A stretch of DNA of 64,000 bases from Paraburkholderia caffeinitolerans (GCF_902859945.1 NZ_CADIKL010000045.1:1-64000), one strand, 5' to 3'; positions 16,348-25,089 are shown, numbered from the stretch's first letter. Notes: generated from the letters alone by a model not told the origin. Made by a program: numbers and translations.

Positions 16348-17478
16348 CTACGCGGTGCCAAGCAACCGGTACAGCGCTTGACGCGAAATCCCGAGCGCAC
16401 GCGCGGCGTGGGTCTTGTTACCTCCCGCGGCCTCCAGCGCCTTTGTCGCTTCCTCGACGGTCGGTGACGATTTTGCCAGTCGCTCCTGTCGCGCGATTGT
16501 CGAGAGGTAGGCATTCGCCTTGGTGACGCGGCTGTGGCCTGCCGCGGCGACAACCCGGCGCATGGCTTCCGCGTGCAATTCGGCATCCGGGCGACTACCC
16601 GCCATTTTGACTGGCGCTGGAACGCCGCTCGTCTTCTCGTAGAGCTCCTGCAGATACTGATGCCGCAGCCCGTGGCTCGTCACGCCCAACCCCTTCTTGT
16701 TGACCCCGTGCTTTCGCAGCACCGTCTTGTATCTGTCGCCCCACTGCTTCAGCGTGCGATCGGCGGGGATCGTCGAACCTGTCATCGGATTCGACAGTCG
16801 CGCCGCCTCCTCGAGCACCGCAATCTTTTCCTCGATCGGCACTTCGCGATCCCGGCCACCCTTCGTGCCACGCGTGACGCCAAGCATCTCCGCATCCTTC
16901 ACCGCCTCGGCAGGCCTGAGGAGGAAACTCTCCTGGACGCGCAATCCGAACGCCGCCTGCATTCGCAGTTGCACCGCCACGCGCGGGCACGTCGTTGCGA
17001 TCTCGGCGATCTTCTCCGTCGCGTTGATGCCGTTGCCTGCCCATGACTTGTCCACTTCAGCCACGTACGACCGGACTAACCCGTTTGCCTTGCGATCCAC
17101 GTAATCCGCGAGCGTCCCGACGAGGTGATCCTTTTTCATCCACCCGGCGATGGTACGCAGATACGTGAGCTTGTTTTCGATCGTCCCTCCGCTCTGCTTC
17201 TCGTCCACCCAGCGCCTCACCAGCCATTCCACATGCTTCTGGCGCAGGTTCCATGGGCTCGCCAGTGCGAAGCCGCCTGCTCGCAATTCGACCAGCGCGC
17301 CGCAGATTGCGCGCACCCGATGCTCCTGCGTCTTGATTGACACTGCCTTCCCGCTGATGCGCGTTCTGCTATGAACCGTTGCCACGTGCTCATCGAGCAG
17401 GTCTATCAACTCCCGCACAACCGTAGGCGTCAGCCGGTAGCCACGCACCACGGCTCGAACATTCAGTATCGCTGCCAT
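16348..17478 (-). CDS. tyrosine recombinase (integrase domain) with C-terminal Fis-like HTH
   Basis: 376 aa from the ATG at 17478, with GGAGG upstream. The catalytic set of a tyrosine recombinase is visible: Arg in FGLRVQES, HGLRHQY (H-x-x-R), GHSRV and the Tyr nucleophile in KANAYLSTI. After the catalytic domain an extra tail of about 35 residues reads NKTHAARALGISRQALYRLLG, a Fis/NtrC-type helix-turn-helix. It resembles the Integrase_1 family of plasmid and integrative-element recombinases. It could resolve multimers or integrate an element; no obvious attachment repeats were found beside it. Confidence 0.88.
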   Translation of the reverse strand: MAAILNVRAVVRGYRLTPTVVRELIDLLDEHVATVHSRTRISGKAVSIKTQEHRVRAICGALVELRAGGFALASPWNLRQKHVEWLVRRWVDEKQSGGTIENKLTYLRTIAGWMKKDHLVGTLADYVDRKANGLVRSYVAEVDKSWAGNGINATEKIAEIATTCPRVAVQLRMQAAFGLRVQESFLLRPAEAVKDAEMLGVTRGTKGGRDREVPIEEKIAVLEEAARLSNPMTGSTIPADRTLKQWGDRYKTVLRKHGVNKKGLGVTSHGLRHQYLQELYEKTSGVPAPVKMAGSRPDAELHAEAMRRVVAAAGHSRVTKANAYLSTIARQERLAKSSPTVEEATKALEAAGGNKTHAARALGISRQALYRLLGTA

Positions 17479-18424
17479 CGTTCCTCCATTACCGTTGCGC
17501 TCCGCGCGAAGTCGCGAAGACCGTTTTCGCCAGCCGGTGCGCCCGATGCCCCTGCCTGACATCGTTGCGGCCGCACCTACTGAACCGTTGTTCCTGGCCG
17601 CCAGTGCGGCTTCGCCGATACCCCGGCGCCGGGTTTGTTGCCTTCCTTGCCTTTAGCGATTCCATCCGATCAGCCCGACGCACGGAAGAGATGCGTTCCG
17701 ACTGTCCACCTTGCTGCGGCACGGGCCGGATTGCGCTGCGCGCAAACCCGCTCCCGCGATTACTGCTGTGTTGCCTTGCCGCCTGCTGTGGCTACCCGAC
17801 CGGCCCCGGACGCGTTGTCGCGTCTGGACACCACACAGATCCTTTCGGCCTGTGGGTGCCCGGGCCAGCTGCCGGGCAATTCCTGTTGCGCATTCTGGTG
17901 ACGGCTGCGCGGACCGTTATGTCTTCCGTACAGGGAGGCGCGAATCACTGGCGTCGCCAGCGCGCAGGCTCTCCCCCGTTCCAAAGCACGTTCATCTCCG
18001 CCGCGGTGTGTCGGGCATCGTGAACGCACCCAGCGCTGTGGGCTGAAGGAACGTGTGTATGGCGCATGAGAAGAGAGGCGCGAACTGTCCAACTGTCCGC
18101 TCCCACTTTTTCTCATTGCGCCGCATTCCGGCGGACACCCGCCGATCGTATGGATATCGCACTGTCCAGTGGTCCTCAGAGTGGGCCAGGGTGGACATGA
18201 TCTGATTGAAAAAAAAGCCGCGTCACGATGGCCCGCGGACAGTCCTGGGAAGGTTGCCCTCGCGGGCGGGGGGGTGTTGGCCGATCCGGCCGGAAAGAGG
18301 ACGCACGAAGTGCCTTGCACTTCAGGTCGATGCGTCAGGGACGCGACAGGTAATGACAAGAATAGGCGCTCGCCGCAACCGCGAGCGAGCAAAAGATGAC
18401 CTGTTCCTGCGCGCTTTTGGAAAC
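17479..18424. other. long intergenic region without a supported gene
   Basis: About 950 bp. Open frames exist on both strands but lack ribosome binding sites, recognisable domains and steady coding bias. One short plus-strand frame near 17692 has a C-x2-C-C-G-T-G motif but its continuation is not protein-like. The stretch may hold decayed sequence and the control region for the integrase and the PRTRC D operon. Confidence 0.5.
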
Positions 18425-18453
18425 TTGACTTCGCACTACGCTCGATAGACTGG
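18425..18453 (+). promoter_or_regulatory. promoter-like motif P2 (TTGACT-N15-TAGACT)
   Basis: TTGACT at 18425-18430 and TAGACT at 18446-18451, followed by GG. It is the best match of the five copies and lies 150 bp upstream of the actin-like PRTRC D gene. Confidence 0.65.
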
Positions 18454-18600
18454 ACCCAGCAACGTCTGATTTCAGGCTGGTCTCTACACCCTTGTGGGAT
18501 CCAGGATGAAGTCGCACTTTGTTTTACGGGAAGCGCAAGGTTGGACTTCATGTCCCAGCTTGCCTCTTACACGATCCGATCCAATCGACAAATACACACC

Positions 18601-19611
18601 ATGAAAACATCAGTCTTCGCTATCGACGTCGGCTACGGCAACACCAAATACGCACACCGCTCGGCGAGCGGCACGGTCGCGACGGGAATGTTTCCGTCGC
18701 TCGCACCGCTGGCCGCAACCCACTCACTCTCTGGATACGGTGAAGGTGTTCTCTCATCGCGTAACGTGGTCACCATCACGATTGACCGGAACGACTATGA
18801 ACTTGGGCCGGACGTGTCCCTGAGTGCTGCGTACGGCAAGACGGGCAGCGCTCTCTCCGATAACTATGTGATGACCGACACTTACGCCGCGCTGCTCTTT
18901 GGCGCCGTCCATTTTGCAGGCGTCACGCATATCGAACGCCTGGTACTCGGCCTGCCCGTGCACAACATGAAGAAGTATTCGACAGCACTCCAGGAGCGTT
19001 TTTCTGGTGAGCACGATTTTGGCCCCGGCCGCGTGGTGATCGACAAGGTCATGGTGATTCCGCAACCGCTGGGCTCACTCGTATTCGCTTCGAGTACGCG
19101 TGGGTCCAGCTTCAGTCGCGATGATGCTCATCTGATCATCGACGTCGGCTATTTCACGACCGACTGGGTCTACGCAAACGGCTTCACGATGGATGACACG
19201 CGCAGCGGTGGCCTGCCCGGCGGCGCGTCGCAGATTTATCAGCGCATCGCGCATCTGATTTCTCTCGACCAGCAGGATAACGTGACTGAGATTGAACTGA
19301 TCGACAAGGCGCTGCGCGAGCGTAGACCGTTCCTCCTCTATGGCAAGGACATCGATCTCTCGCCTTACGTCGAGCGGGCTGATCCCGTCGTTGCCGATGT
19401 CGTGCAGAAAATGCAGAACAGTGTCGGCCATTTGCGAAACGTGCGTTCGATCATCCTCTCTGGCGGCGGAGCAGCGCTGTATGCATCGGCGATCCGGCGC
19501 GCGTTCCCTCGAATTGTGATCGAGGTGATCGACTCGCCATGTATCGCAAACGCCCGCGGCTTCCTGCTTGTCGGCGAATCCCGCCATGCACGCGAGCGCC
19601 GCGTAGTATGA
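18601..19611 (+). CDS. actin-like ATPase, PRTRC system protein D / ParM family
   Basis: 336 aa beginning MKTSVFAIDVGYGNTKYA, the phosphate-1 loop of ParM/StbA-type actin homologues. IIDVGYFTTDW (about 179-189) is the phosphate-2 loop and LSGGGAALY (about 286-294) the adenosine motif. Such proteins polymerise with ATP or GTP; PRTRC D is the cassette member of this kind. It is encoded alone on the opposite strand, 8 kb from the rest of the cassette. A small ParR-like gene overlaps its stop by ATGA. Role in plasmid segregation or in the PRTRC process is inferred from family and neighbour. Confidence 0.88.
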   Translation: MKTSVFAIDVGYGNTKYAHRSASGTVATGMFPSLAPLAATHSLSGYGEGVLSSRNVVTITIDRNDYELGPDVSLSAAYGKTGSALSDNYVMTDTYAALLFGAVHFAGVTHIERLVLGLPVHNMKKYSTALQERFSGEHDFGPGRVVIDKVMVIPQPLGSLVFASSTRGSSFSRDDAHLIIDVGYFTTDWVYANGFTMDDTRSGGLPGGASQIYQRIAHLISLDQQDNVTEIELIDKALRERRPFLLYGKDIDLSPYVERADPVVADVVQKMQNSVGHLRNVRSIILSGGGAALYASAIRRAFPRIVIEVIDSPCIANARGFLLVGESRHARERRVV

Positions 19612-20036
19612 GCGAAAAAATCGAGATGACCGTGACGGTCAATCCGCTTGTCTCGCCGAAGCTTTACCAACGCCTGCGCGCATGCAGTTCGCCGCGCGAG
19701 CGCGCGATCGTGTTTCGCGCGCTCGCGGAGGCCAGGCTGTGGGACGAGACCATGGGCAATGCGCACCCCGTGGAACGTGGCGCCCCAGACCGTCGAGAAG
19801 CACCCTCCGCACCGGTGCCCGTCAGGCAGCAGCGTGTTCCTCAGGAAGCCACGCAATCGCAGCCGGCCGCCACGTCCTCCGCGATCGCGTCGCGCAGCCC
19901 GAATGTCTCCCATACACCGGGCGGCCAAATCGCAGAGTCGTCAGACGCGTTCCAGACGGTGCGCTCTGCCGACTCAGACGACTCCAACCGGGCGTTCGAC
20001 GACGCCCTCAACGACGACTTCGCCAGGTTTGACTGA
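19608..20036 (+). CDS. ParR-like small partner of the actin homologue, 142 aa
   Basis: ATG overlaps the stop of the actin-like gene (ATGA). The N-terminal 45 residues (VTVNPLVSPKLYQRLRACSSPRERAIVFRALAE is split here by prose: VTVNPLVSPKLYQRL, then SPRERAIVFRALAE) look like a ribbon-helix-helix or similar DNA-binding unit, and the rest is a low-complexity acidic tail ending DDFARFD. This is the layout of ParR/StbB adaptors, which bind the centromere and the filament end. Assigned by position and shape, not by clear sequence identity. Confidence 0.6.
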   Translation: MSEKIEMTVTVNPLVSPKLYQRLRACSSPRERAIVFRALAEARLWDETMGNAHPVERGAPDRREAPSAPVPVRQQRVPQEATQSQPAATSSAIASRSPNVSHTPGGQIAESSDAFQTVRSADSDDSNRAFDDALNDDFARFD

Positions 20037-20131
20037 GCAGGTGCCACCTTGTCCCTCTCCGTCCCCTCGGCCTGCCGGCGAATCGGTAGAGGCCGCGGGG
20101 ACGGCGGATTCATGGCTCACCGCAGCGCGAC

Positions 20132-20160
20132 TTGACTTCAGCTTGGGCGTGTCATCATGA
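20132..20160 (+). promoter_or_regulatory. promoter-like motif P5, weaker copy
   Basis: TTGACT at 20132-20137 followed after 15 bp by CATCAT rather than YARRCT. Same -35 context (ACTTGACTTC) as the other copies; 60 bp upstream of the small membrane-protein pair. Confidence 0.4.
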
Positions 20161-20217
20161 AATCAGATGCCGGTGCAACGTCCTGCACCGGTGCATAAAT
20201 CTCACAGGAGCATCAAC

Positions 20218-20373
20218 ATGGAATACGAACGACTCTTCGCCATCCTCCACGGCCAACGTCTGGACGAGCCGCTCACCTGGGTATATATCGGCGCGCTGGT
20301 CGCTGTGGCAGTAGCCGGCTGGAAATTTGGCGGCGTGCTGTTTGACGGCGCCCACAACGTTGGAGAAGAGTAA
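20218..20373 (+). CDS. small membrane protein, 51 aa
   Basis: ATG at 20218 with GGAG seven bases upstream. One central hydrophobic span (YIGALVAVAVAGWKFG). Its TAA stop overlaps the ATG of the next membrane-protein gene by one base, so the two are coupled. Unknown role. Confidence 0.65.
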   Translation: MEYERLFAILHGQRLDEPLTWVYIGALVAVAVAGWKFGGVLFDGAHNVGEE

Positions 20374-20621
20374 TGGACAGGCTCGAACGTGCATGGACGA
20401 CTTTTATGGCGTGGCATTGGCTTGCGCGCCGCGCCGCCGTCGCTCTCGCCTGCTATGTACTCGCGATGCTCGGCGTGTGGTTCTACGCGGAGGGTCTGCA
20501 GGGCGCTGGCAAGCTTCTCTTCGCTGCAGGCAGTATCGGCTTCGGCTGGGCGGTCGGGTTCTTCTTCGCCGTGGGCACAGCCATCTCACTGCTTTTCCGT
20601 TGCCGACGCATGTTTCTGTAG
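20373..20621 (+). CDS. small two-span membrane protein, 82 aa
   Basis: The ATG overlaps the preceding stop (TAATG). Hydrophobic stretches at about 20-38 and 47-75 suggest two spans. It ends just before a strong terminator, so it closes the short operon. Function unknown; coupling with the 51-aa protein suggests a membrane complex. Confidence 0.7.
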   Translation: MDRLERAWTTFMAWHWLARRAAVALACYVLAMLGVWFYAEGLQGAGKLLFAAGSIGFGWAVGFFFAVGTAISLLFRCRRMFL

Positions 20622-20639
20622 CTGCAATTCCTATGGACG

Positions 20640-20676
20640 AAAAAAAACGGCGGCCCCTTGGGGCCGCCGTCGTTTC
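20640..20676. terminator. bidirectional rho-independent terminator
   Basis: An ACGGCGGCCCC / GGGGCCGCCGT stem (20647-20670) has an A-run on its left (T-run for the minus strand) and CGTTTC on its right. It serves the plus-strand membrane-protein operon and the convergent minus-strand block. Confidence 0.85.
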
Positions 20677-20687
20677 TAGTGTTGAAT

Positions 20688-20909
20688 TCATTGCACTACA
20701 GGATTCGCTGGCACGAGTGCGAGACGTCTCGTACAGAAGTCGAATGCCGTATCGAACGGCTGGTCGCGGCAAACCGTTTGGCAGCTGCTGCGATCGAACA
20801 CATCGTAGCCAGTCGCCGCGGACTTCAGCACAGGCTGGTGACCGTTTGCTGCACCGTTGGTGGCTACGATCGTGAATCTGTTGCCGACCTTCATTTGAAA
20901 AAAGCTCAT
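20688..20909 (-). CDS. hypothetical protein, 73 aa
   Basis: Start at 20909 (MSFFQMKVGN) with GAGG five bases upstream; the longer frame to 20966 lacks one. Short and mixed, with three Cys (SSCQTVC...FCTRR). It is the last gene of the minus-strand replication-accessory block. Unknown. Confidence 0.55.
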   Translation of the reverse strand: MSFFQMKVGNRFTIVATNGAANGHQPVLKSAATGYDVFDRSSCQTVCRDQPFDTAFDFCTRRLALVPANPVVQ

Positions 20910-21005
20910 TTCTGCCTCGATAGAAAAGAGCCCGACGGTCCATCCCCGGCGGGGACGAATCCCCACCGGGCAGGTTCAAGAAAAAGCCGGACGAGCCGGC
21001 ATCAA

Positions 21006-22142
21006 TCACACGGCCAGCGCAACGCGCGATACGTCACGAGCCTGTGTTGCGAGCGGTACTGCTGCATGCGCTGCGATCCAGCGCGATTTCCATTGATCCG
21101 CGAAGTCGGTGCCGCGCAGCTTTGGTCGATGAGGCACGACCGTATAGCCTTCAGCGCGCAACCGCTTCGCGAGGAGTAAACCGGCACTCACGCCCGGCGA
21201 CTGGCGCGTCCTCGGATCGATGTCATCGAAGTCCATGAAGATATGAACGACCTTGATGCCGAGACCTTCAGGGACCACGAACTTCGAGAGCAGCACGCGG
21301 TTCAGGCAATTCCACACCGGAACGCCGGACTCCATGTGCGCGCCATAGACCGTTTCGAGTCCCTCACCCACGCCGATCTCTCCGTCAACGGGAGCCATCA
21401 GACGCACGGCGCCGCCCGCAAGCGGGTTGAGCGTCATGTCGTTGAGCTTCGCGTCGAGGATCTCGCCATCCGGTGACACGATCGTCGCCTTCGCAGGCTT
21501 GACCGGATCGAGGAAGGTTCGATGCAGTGTCCCGAGACGCCCATCGGGCAACTCGAAACGCGCCACGATTCCCGGCCACTCGCCGAGCACCTTCTTGTCG
21601 TGCCGGTACTCGAGCATGCCAAGACGCAGCGCTGGCGACGGCCCTGCCGAGAGGCCCGGCACGCGCTCCTGCAGATATCGCATCGAGAGATCACCCACGG
21701 CCTGCGGCCGTGCACTACCCCACATGCCATCCAGCCGCCTCGCGACGAACGCGGGATCGGCCTTGCGCTTCGGCGCAGGCGCCGTTGTGTTGCGCGGCGC
21801 GCGCGACGACAGCGGTGCTCCACCTTCGAGCTCGCACATCAGTCGATACAGCCCCATACGGTTTGCACGGGCGATCAGCTGAAGTCCATCGCCTGCCATC
21901 GGGTAACCGTCGTTGCACTTCCGGCAAACCCAGTCGCCGCGGCCGCTCTTGTTGTCATAGGTAAAGCGGTCATCTCCTCCGCATACCGGACAGGCGCTTG
22001 CTTTTCCTGTCAGGCAGTCGGCGGAAATGCCGTAACTCATCAAGGTCGAAATCCACGCCTCCGGGGAGAGCGTGAATTCCTTCAGCTTGCGTTGCAGCCA
22101 CTCGTACTTCTCGGGTGGCAGCCCGCGTCCAGACGTACTCAT
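21006..22142 (-). CDS. primase-like protein: zinc ribbon plus Toprim domain
   Basis: 378 aa with AGGAG upstream of the ATG at 22142. The zinc ribbon C-x2-C-G-G-D-D-R-F...C-x2-C (about 51-80) is the form found in P4- and phage-type primases. The C-terminal Toprim region shows IGVGEGLETVYGA (about 256-268), where the Glu is the metal ligand, and later IFMDFDDID with the acidic pair, then AGLLLAKRL. There is no helicase domain, so this is a primase-only protein. Next to ssb it fits lagging-strand priming or conjugative transfer priming of the plasmid. Confidence 0.85.
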   Translation of the reverse strand: MSTSGRGLPPEKYEWLQRKLKEFTLSPEAWISTLMSYGISADCLTGKASACPVCGGDDRFTYDNKSGRGDWVCRKCNDGYPMAGDGLQLIARANRMGLYRLMCELEGGAPLSSRAPRNTTAPAPKRKADPAFVARRLDGMWGSARPQAVGDLSMRYLQERVPGLSAGPSPALRLGMLEYRHDKKVLGEWPGIVARFELPDGRLGTLHRTFLDPVKPAKATIVSPDGEILDAKLNDMTLNPLAGGAVRLMAPVDGEIGVGEGLETVYGAHMESGVPVWNCLNRVLLSKFVVPEGLGIKVVHIFMDFDDIDPRTRQSPGVSAGLLLAKRLRAEGYTVVPHRPKLRGTDFADQWKSRWIAAHAAVPLATQARDVSRVALAV

Positions 22143-22205
22143 TGATCACTCTCCTGTTGGAAGTGGGTGGGTCGGTGCCTGAGACAGGCGCGAAAACGCT
22201 TGCTC

Positions 22206-22240
22206 AAAGGAGCCGCCCGCGCGAGGCGAGCGGCTCTTTT
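22206..22240. terminator. hairpin between ssb and primase gene
   Basis: AGCCGC / GCGGCT arms around a GC-rich loop, flanked by CAAAGG on one side and CTTTTG on the other. It lies in the leader of the primase gene, like other leader hairpins on this plasmid; terminator or attenuator function is uncertain. Confidence 0.4.
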
Positions 22241-22389
22241 GAACACGTTTCAGATGTGTGAGAAGACGTGCCGCGATTCGCGGGGGACGGCAGATGGGAG
22301 GTGTTACGCAGCGCACCCGAAGGTGCGCCACGAAACGTCAGGTGAGGATTTGCGGGAGTCGCAAATCGGTATGGTGAGCCCTTACGGGA

Positions 22390-22986
22390 TCAGATAGCAG
22401 CCCATGCGGCGCGCGGATACGCTTCGCGGTACGGAATATCATCGTCCATCTCGTCGAAGCCACCGCCCGACGGCGCGCGCATCCCTGCACCGCCGCCCGC
22501 TGAGGACTGCGGCGGCCGAGCACGTGTGCCCACGCCGGAGGCAGCGCGCGGCGAACCAGAGCCAGCGTTGCCCGCATTGCGTGGCGGTCGTGCCGGTTCT
22601 TGCGATTCAAAGCCGCCGTCGTCGCCACCAGGCTCGCCTCGCTCGCCGCCGTTGCGGCCGCCGAGCATCTGCATCTGGTCCGCGACGATCTCCGTCGAGT
22701 AACGGTCGGTGCCGTCCTGCGCCTGCCACTTGCGTGTGCGGATGCGCCCTTCGATATACACCGACGAGCCTTTCTTCAGATACTCACTCACGATCTCAGC
22801 GAGCCGCCCGAAGAACGAGACCCTGTGCCACTCAGTCATTTCCTTGAACTCGCCCGACGCCTTGTCCTTGTAGCGATCGGTGGTTGCGAGACGGATGTTG
22901 GCCACAGCGTCGCCGCTGGGCAGATAACGAACTTCGGGATCCGCGCCGAGATTACCGACGAGGATGACCTTGTTGACTGAAGCCAT
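22390..22986 (-). CDS. ssb: single-stranded DNA-binding protein
   Basis: 198 aa starting MASVNKVILVGNLGADPEVR, the canonical bacterial SSB opening, with the OB-fold features ATTDRYKDKASGEFKEMTEWHRV and GSSVYIEGRIRTRKWQ. A Gly/Ser/Pro-rich linker follows from residue 115. The C-terminus is acidic but ends EMDDDIPYREAYPRAAWAAI, so the usual terminal DDDIPF tip is followed by extra residues; the protein-interaction tip may be altered. Plasmid-borne SSBs support conjugation and replication. Confidence 0.95.
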   Translation of the reverse strand: MASVNKVILVGNLGADPEVRYLPSGDAVANIRLATTDRYKDKASGEFKEMTEWHRVSFFGRLAEIVSEYLKKGSSVYIEGRIRTRKWQAQDGTDRYSTEIVADQMQMLGGRNGGERGEPGGDDGGFESQEPARPPRNAGNAGSGSPRAASGVGTRARPPQSSAGGGAGMRAPSGGGFDEMDDDIPYREAYPRAAWAAI

Positions 22987-22997
22987 GGAGAGAACTC

Positions 22998-23807
22998 CTA
23001 TCTACGTTTAATTGACCAGAGCCACTTGTCCCAGAGGACCTGCTGGCCGTTTTTCATGACCGGTTTGCCACCATCGGTGAATGCCGGCACCTTGATTTTT
23101 TCGAGGCGACGAACCGAAACGGAATCGCCAACGCGGCAGCCGCTTTGCGCGATCGCATCCTTCAGGCCTTCGCCCTGGAGCGTGCGCTCGCCCATTGCCG
23201 TTTCTATGTGCATCGCGAACGACGTGTAGAACGGCCTGCCCGTCGGCTTGCGGTTGGGAAACTTCTCCTCGCCCCAGCCAAGCACCTTGCCAGTCGTCGC
23301 AGCGCGGATATCGTCACCGCGCTGCACGTGCTCTCGCGCCGCGCGGCGCCGAACGGGAAGATGCTGCGTTTCGTCCTCGCCCTGAAACTCCTGGGCTACC
23401 GGAACGGCTGCGTCGCGCTGCACGGGCGGGGCCGCGGTTAATCCGACGTTCCCGCGGATTGCGGTCGCGATTGCCTCCTTGAGCGGAGCTCGGTGCTCGC
23501 GAAGAAGTGACCAGTACGGCGCGAGTTCGGGAAGGATCTTCGTACCAAACCGCGTCTCGCACGGCGTCTCCTCAAACGCGGGCTTGAACTGCGCAACGCA
23601 GTCGCCCTCGTCAACGAAGAGATGCAACACACCACCGATCGTGACGAACGTCTCGTTCGGCGCGCCCGTCCCGATCTCACGCGGCTGCGCGATCGGTTGG
23701 GCCTCGCTCGGGGCGGCTGTCGCCGGCGGCACATGCGAAGCCTGCGTCACGGCACTCCGACTGGGGAACAGGTCCGCGAATGCGCGGAACAGGTAGGTCG
23801 CGGCCAT
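22998..23807 (-). CDS. hypothetical protein, 269 aa
   Basis: Start at 23807 (MAATYLFRAF) with AGGAGG seven bases upstream and a one-base overlap with the preceding stop. The middle is acidic and Pro/Ala-rich. The C-terminal 95 residues (GKVLGWGEEKFPNRK..., FYTSFAMHIET, RTLQGEGLKDAI, CRVGDSVSV) look like the small OB-like domain found at the ends of several plasmid mobilisation and relaxase-associated proteins. Lies between a small gene and ssb. Function is a guess: DNA processing. Confidence 0.65.
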   Translation of the reverse strand: MAATYLFRAFADLFPSRSAVTQASHVPPATAAPSEAQPIAQPREIGTGAPNETFVTIGGVLHLFVDEGDCVAQFKPAFEETPCETRFGTKILPELAPYWSLLREHRAPLKEAIATAIRGNVGLTAAPPVQRDAAVPVAQEFQGEDETQHLPVRRRAAREHVQRGDDIRAATTGKVLGWGEEKFPNRKPTGRPFYTSFAMHIETAMGERTLQGEGLKDAIAQSGCRVGDSVSVRRLEKIKVPAFTDGGKPVMKNGQQVLWDKWLWSIKRR

Positions 23808-24247
23808 CAGTGCGCCTCCTCCATTGGTTTGCGGAAGTACTTGCTGCGCACCTGTTTCAGATCGTGAGCGACAAGCGGTGTGTCGAGAATCGCCTGTTGC
23901 AGCGTCTCGGGATCGATCCCGTTCACGCGGCAAACGTGTTCGTACGACAACGCACCATCCCAGTCGCCCATGATCCAGCCGAGTGTCGCCTCGTAGTCGT
24001 CGACATCGAGGCGGACATTGCGCAGGCGCTCGCTCAGCAGGGCCGCGCAGTCCATCAGCGATTCGGGCATGCGATCGCCGCGGCGGCTGTCTCGCGCGAG
24101 CGAGATCAGCGCATCGACCATCGCGTCACGCACGGATGCGCTCCAGAGTTTCGGGTGCGGAAGGGGATCGGGTTTAGGAGGAACGACGAGTACCGGAGAG
24201 GCCTCGCCGAAGATATCAAGCTGCCAGGCAGCGACTTCTGCTTTCAT
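23807..24247 (-). CDS. hypothetical protein, 146 aa
   Basis: ATG at 24247 with GGAG upstream; its stop overlaps the next start (TGATG). The protein looks largely helical, with no membrane span or catalytic motif. Co-transcribed with the 269-aa protein and ssb. Not recognised. Confidence 0.65.
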   Translation of the reverse strand: MKAEVAAWQLDIFGEASPVLVVPPKPDPLPHPKLWSASVRDAMVDALISLARDSRRGDRMPESLMDCAALLSERLRNVRLDVDDYEATLGWIMGDWDGALSYEHVCRVNGIDPETLQQAILDTPLVAHDLKQVRSKYFRKPMEEAH

Positions 24248-24284
24248 GGATTGCTCCGGTGAAGCCGGGCAATCTCATACCCTT

Positions 24285-24306
24285 AGCCGGGAATGGATTC
24301 CCGGCT
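24285..24306. repeat. perfect 10-bp hairpin in leader
   Basis: AGCCGGGAAT-GG-ATTCCCGGCT, upstream of the 146-aa gene on the minus strand. Without a T-run it is not a simple terminator. It is one of several leader hairpins on this plasmid. Confidence 0.55.
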
Positions 24307-24358
24307 TGGGTAAGGGGCCGCCGCGGCCAGGCCGCGGCGGATGGGTCTGACAGGGACC

Positions 24359-24700
24359 TTAGTCGGTCCCGGTCTTCTTCAGGGGGATGACGACAGCCGA
24401 CTTGGCGTACTGCCGGGTCGGCGCCGTCTGAACAGAGGCGACAGTTGAAGCCGGCGCCACCACGGGAGTGCCTTTCTGTGCTTCGGGCTGTGCCTGCTCC
24501 CGCGCCTTGTCGGCGGCTTCGGGTGCAGCTTCGCGCTCAGCGGCCTCGAGGGCTTTCGCCTTCTTGTGCAGCCAGCGTGCTCCGAGGGCACCGAGGAAGA
24601 GACAGACGAAGAACGACATCGAAGCGAGATAGACGATGAGGCACAAGGCGAGCAGCTTGCCCGGGGACTTGAGCACATCCTTGATCAAAAGATTCAGCAT
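24359..24700 (-). CDS. single-span membrane protein with low-complexity tail, 113 aa
   Basis: GGAG precedes the ATG at 24700. A hydrophobic span (about 13-42) is followed by an Ala/Glu/Pro/Lys-rich tail. It is the first gene of the minus-strand block that starts at the 25-kb divergent region. Unknown function. Confidence 0.6.
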   Translation of the reverse strand: MLNLLIKDVLKSPGKLLALCLIVYLASMSFFVCLFLGALGARWLHKKAKALEAAEREAAPEAADKAREQAQPEAQKGTPVVAPASTVASVQTAPTRQYAKSAVVIPLKKTGTD

Positions 24701-24994
24701 TTTTCTCTCCAGAAAAATTAGCGCACCAGGGGATAGCCAGGCATGGCCTGGGGGGTTTCGATGCTCGTGTCGAGCAGGGAAAACCGGCGCGTAGCGCGTT
24801 CGCCGTGACCCGTGAAAGGATCACCGCGAACGGACTCGCGACACGGTATGTAAAAGGAGTGGGCGGCACGAGGACCGTGCTGCAGTTCGATGCGTGCTGG
24901 ACGCGGGGATACGTTGAGGCTAACGGACTCGAAGGACATTTGCGCGACCGAATGATCGCGATTTCCGGTGGGCTTACGTTTCTGCCATCCGATC

Positions 24995-25047
24995 GTTTAG
25001 GCGCCTAAACGCTTAAACCCGGAATGGTGCAGTTTTTGTGCAGCTTT
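24995..25047. promoter_or_regulatory. conserved operator element, copy B (palindrome 24995-25010)
   Basis: Same palindrome and downstream block as copy A, with one base difference in the shared 50 bp. It sits between the minus-strand ssb/primase block and the plus-strand NERD/FlhC block. Confidence 0.8.
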
Positions 25048-25089
25048 TCGGACTTACGCGAGCAGGTGCCGTCAACGCGTCGGCGAAAC

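Noticed and set aside
17760..18551. A 263-aa minus-strand open frame
   Set aside because: No ribosome binding site, unusual composition rich in Ser, Arg, Cys and Pro, no domain, and it overlaps the promoter region of the PRTRC D operon. Likely a GC-rich spurious frame.
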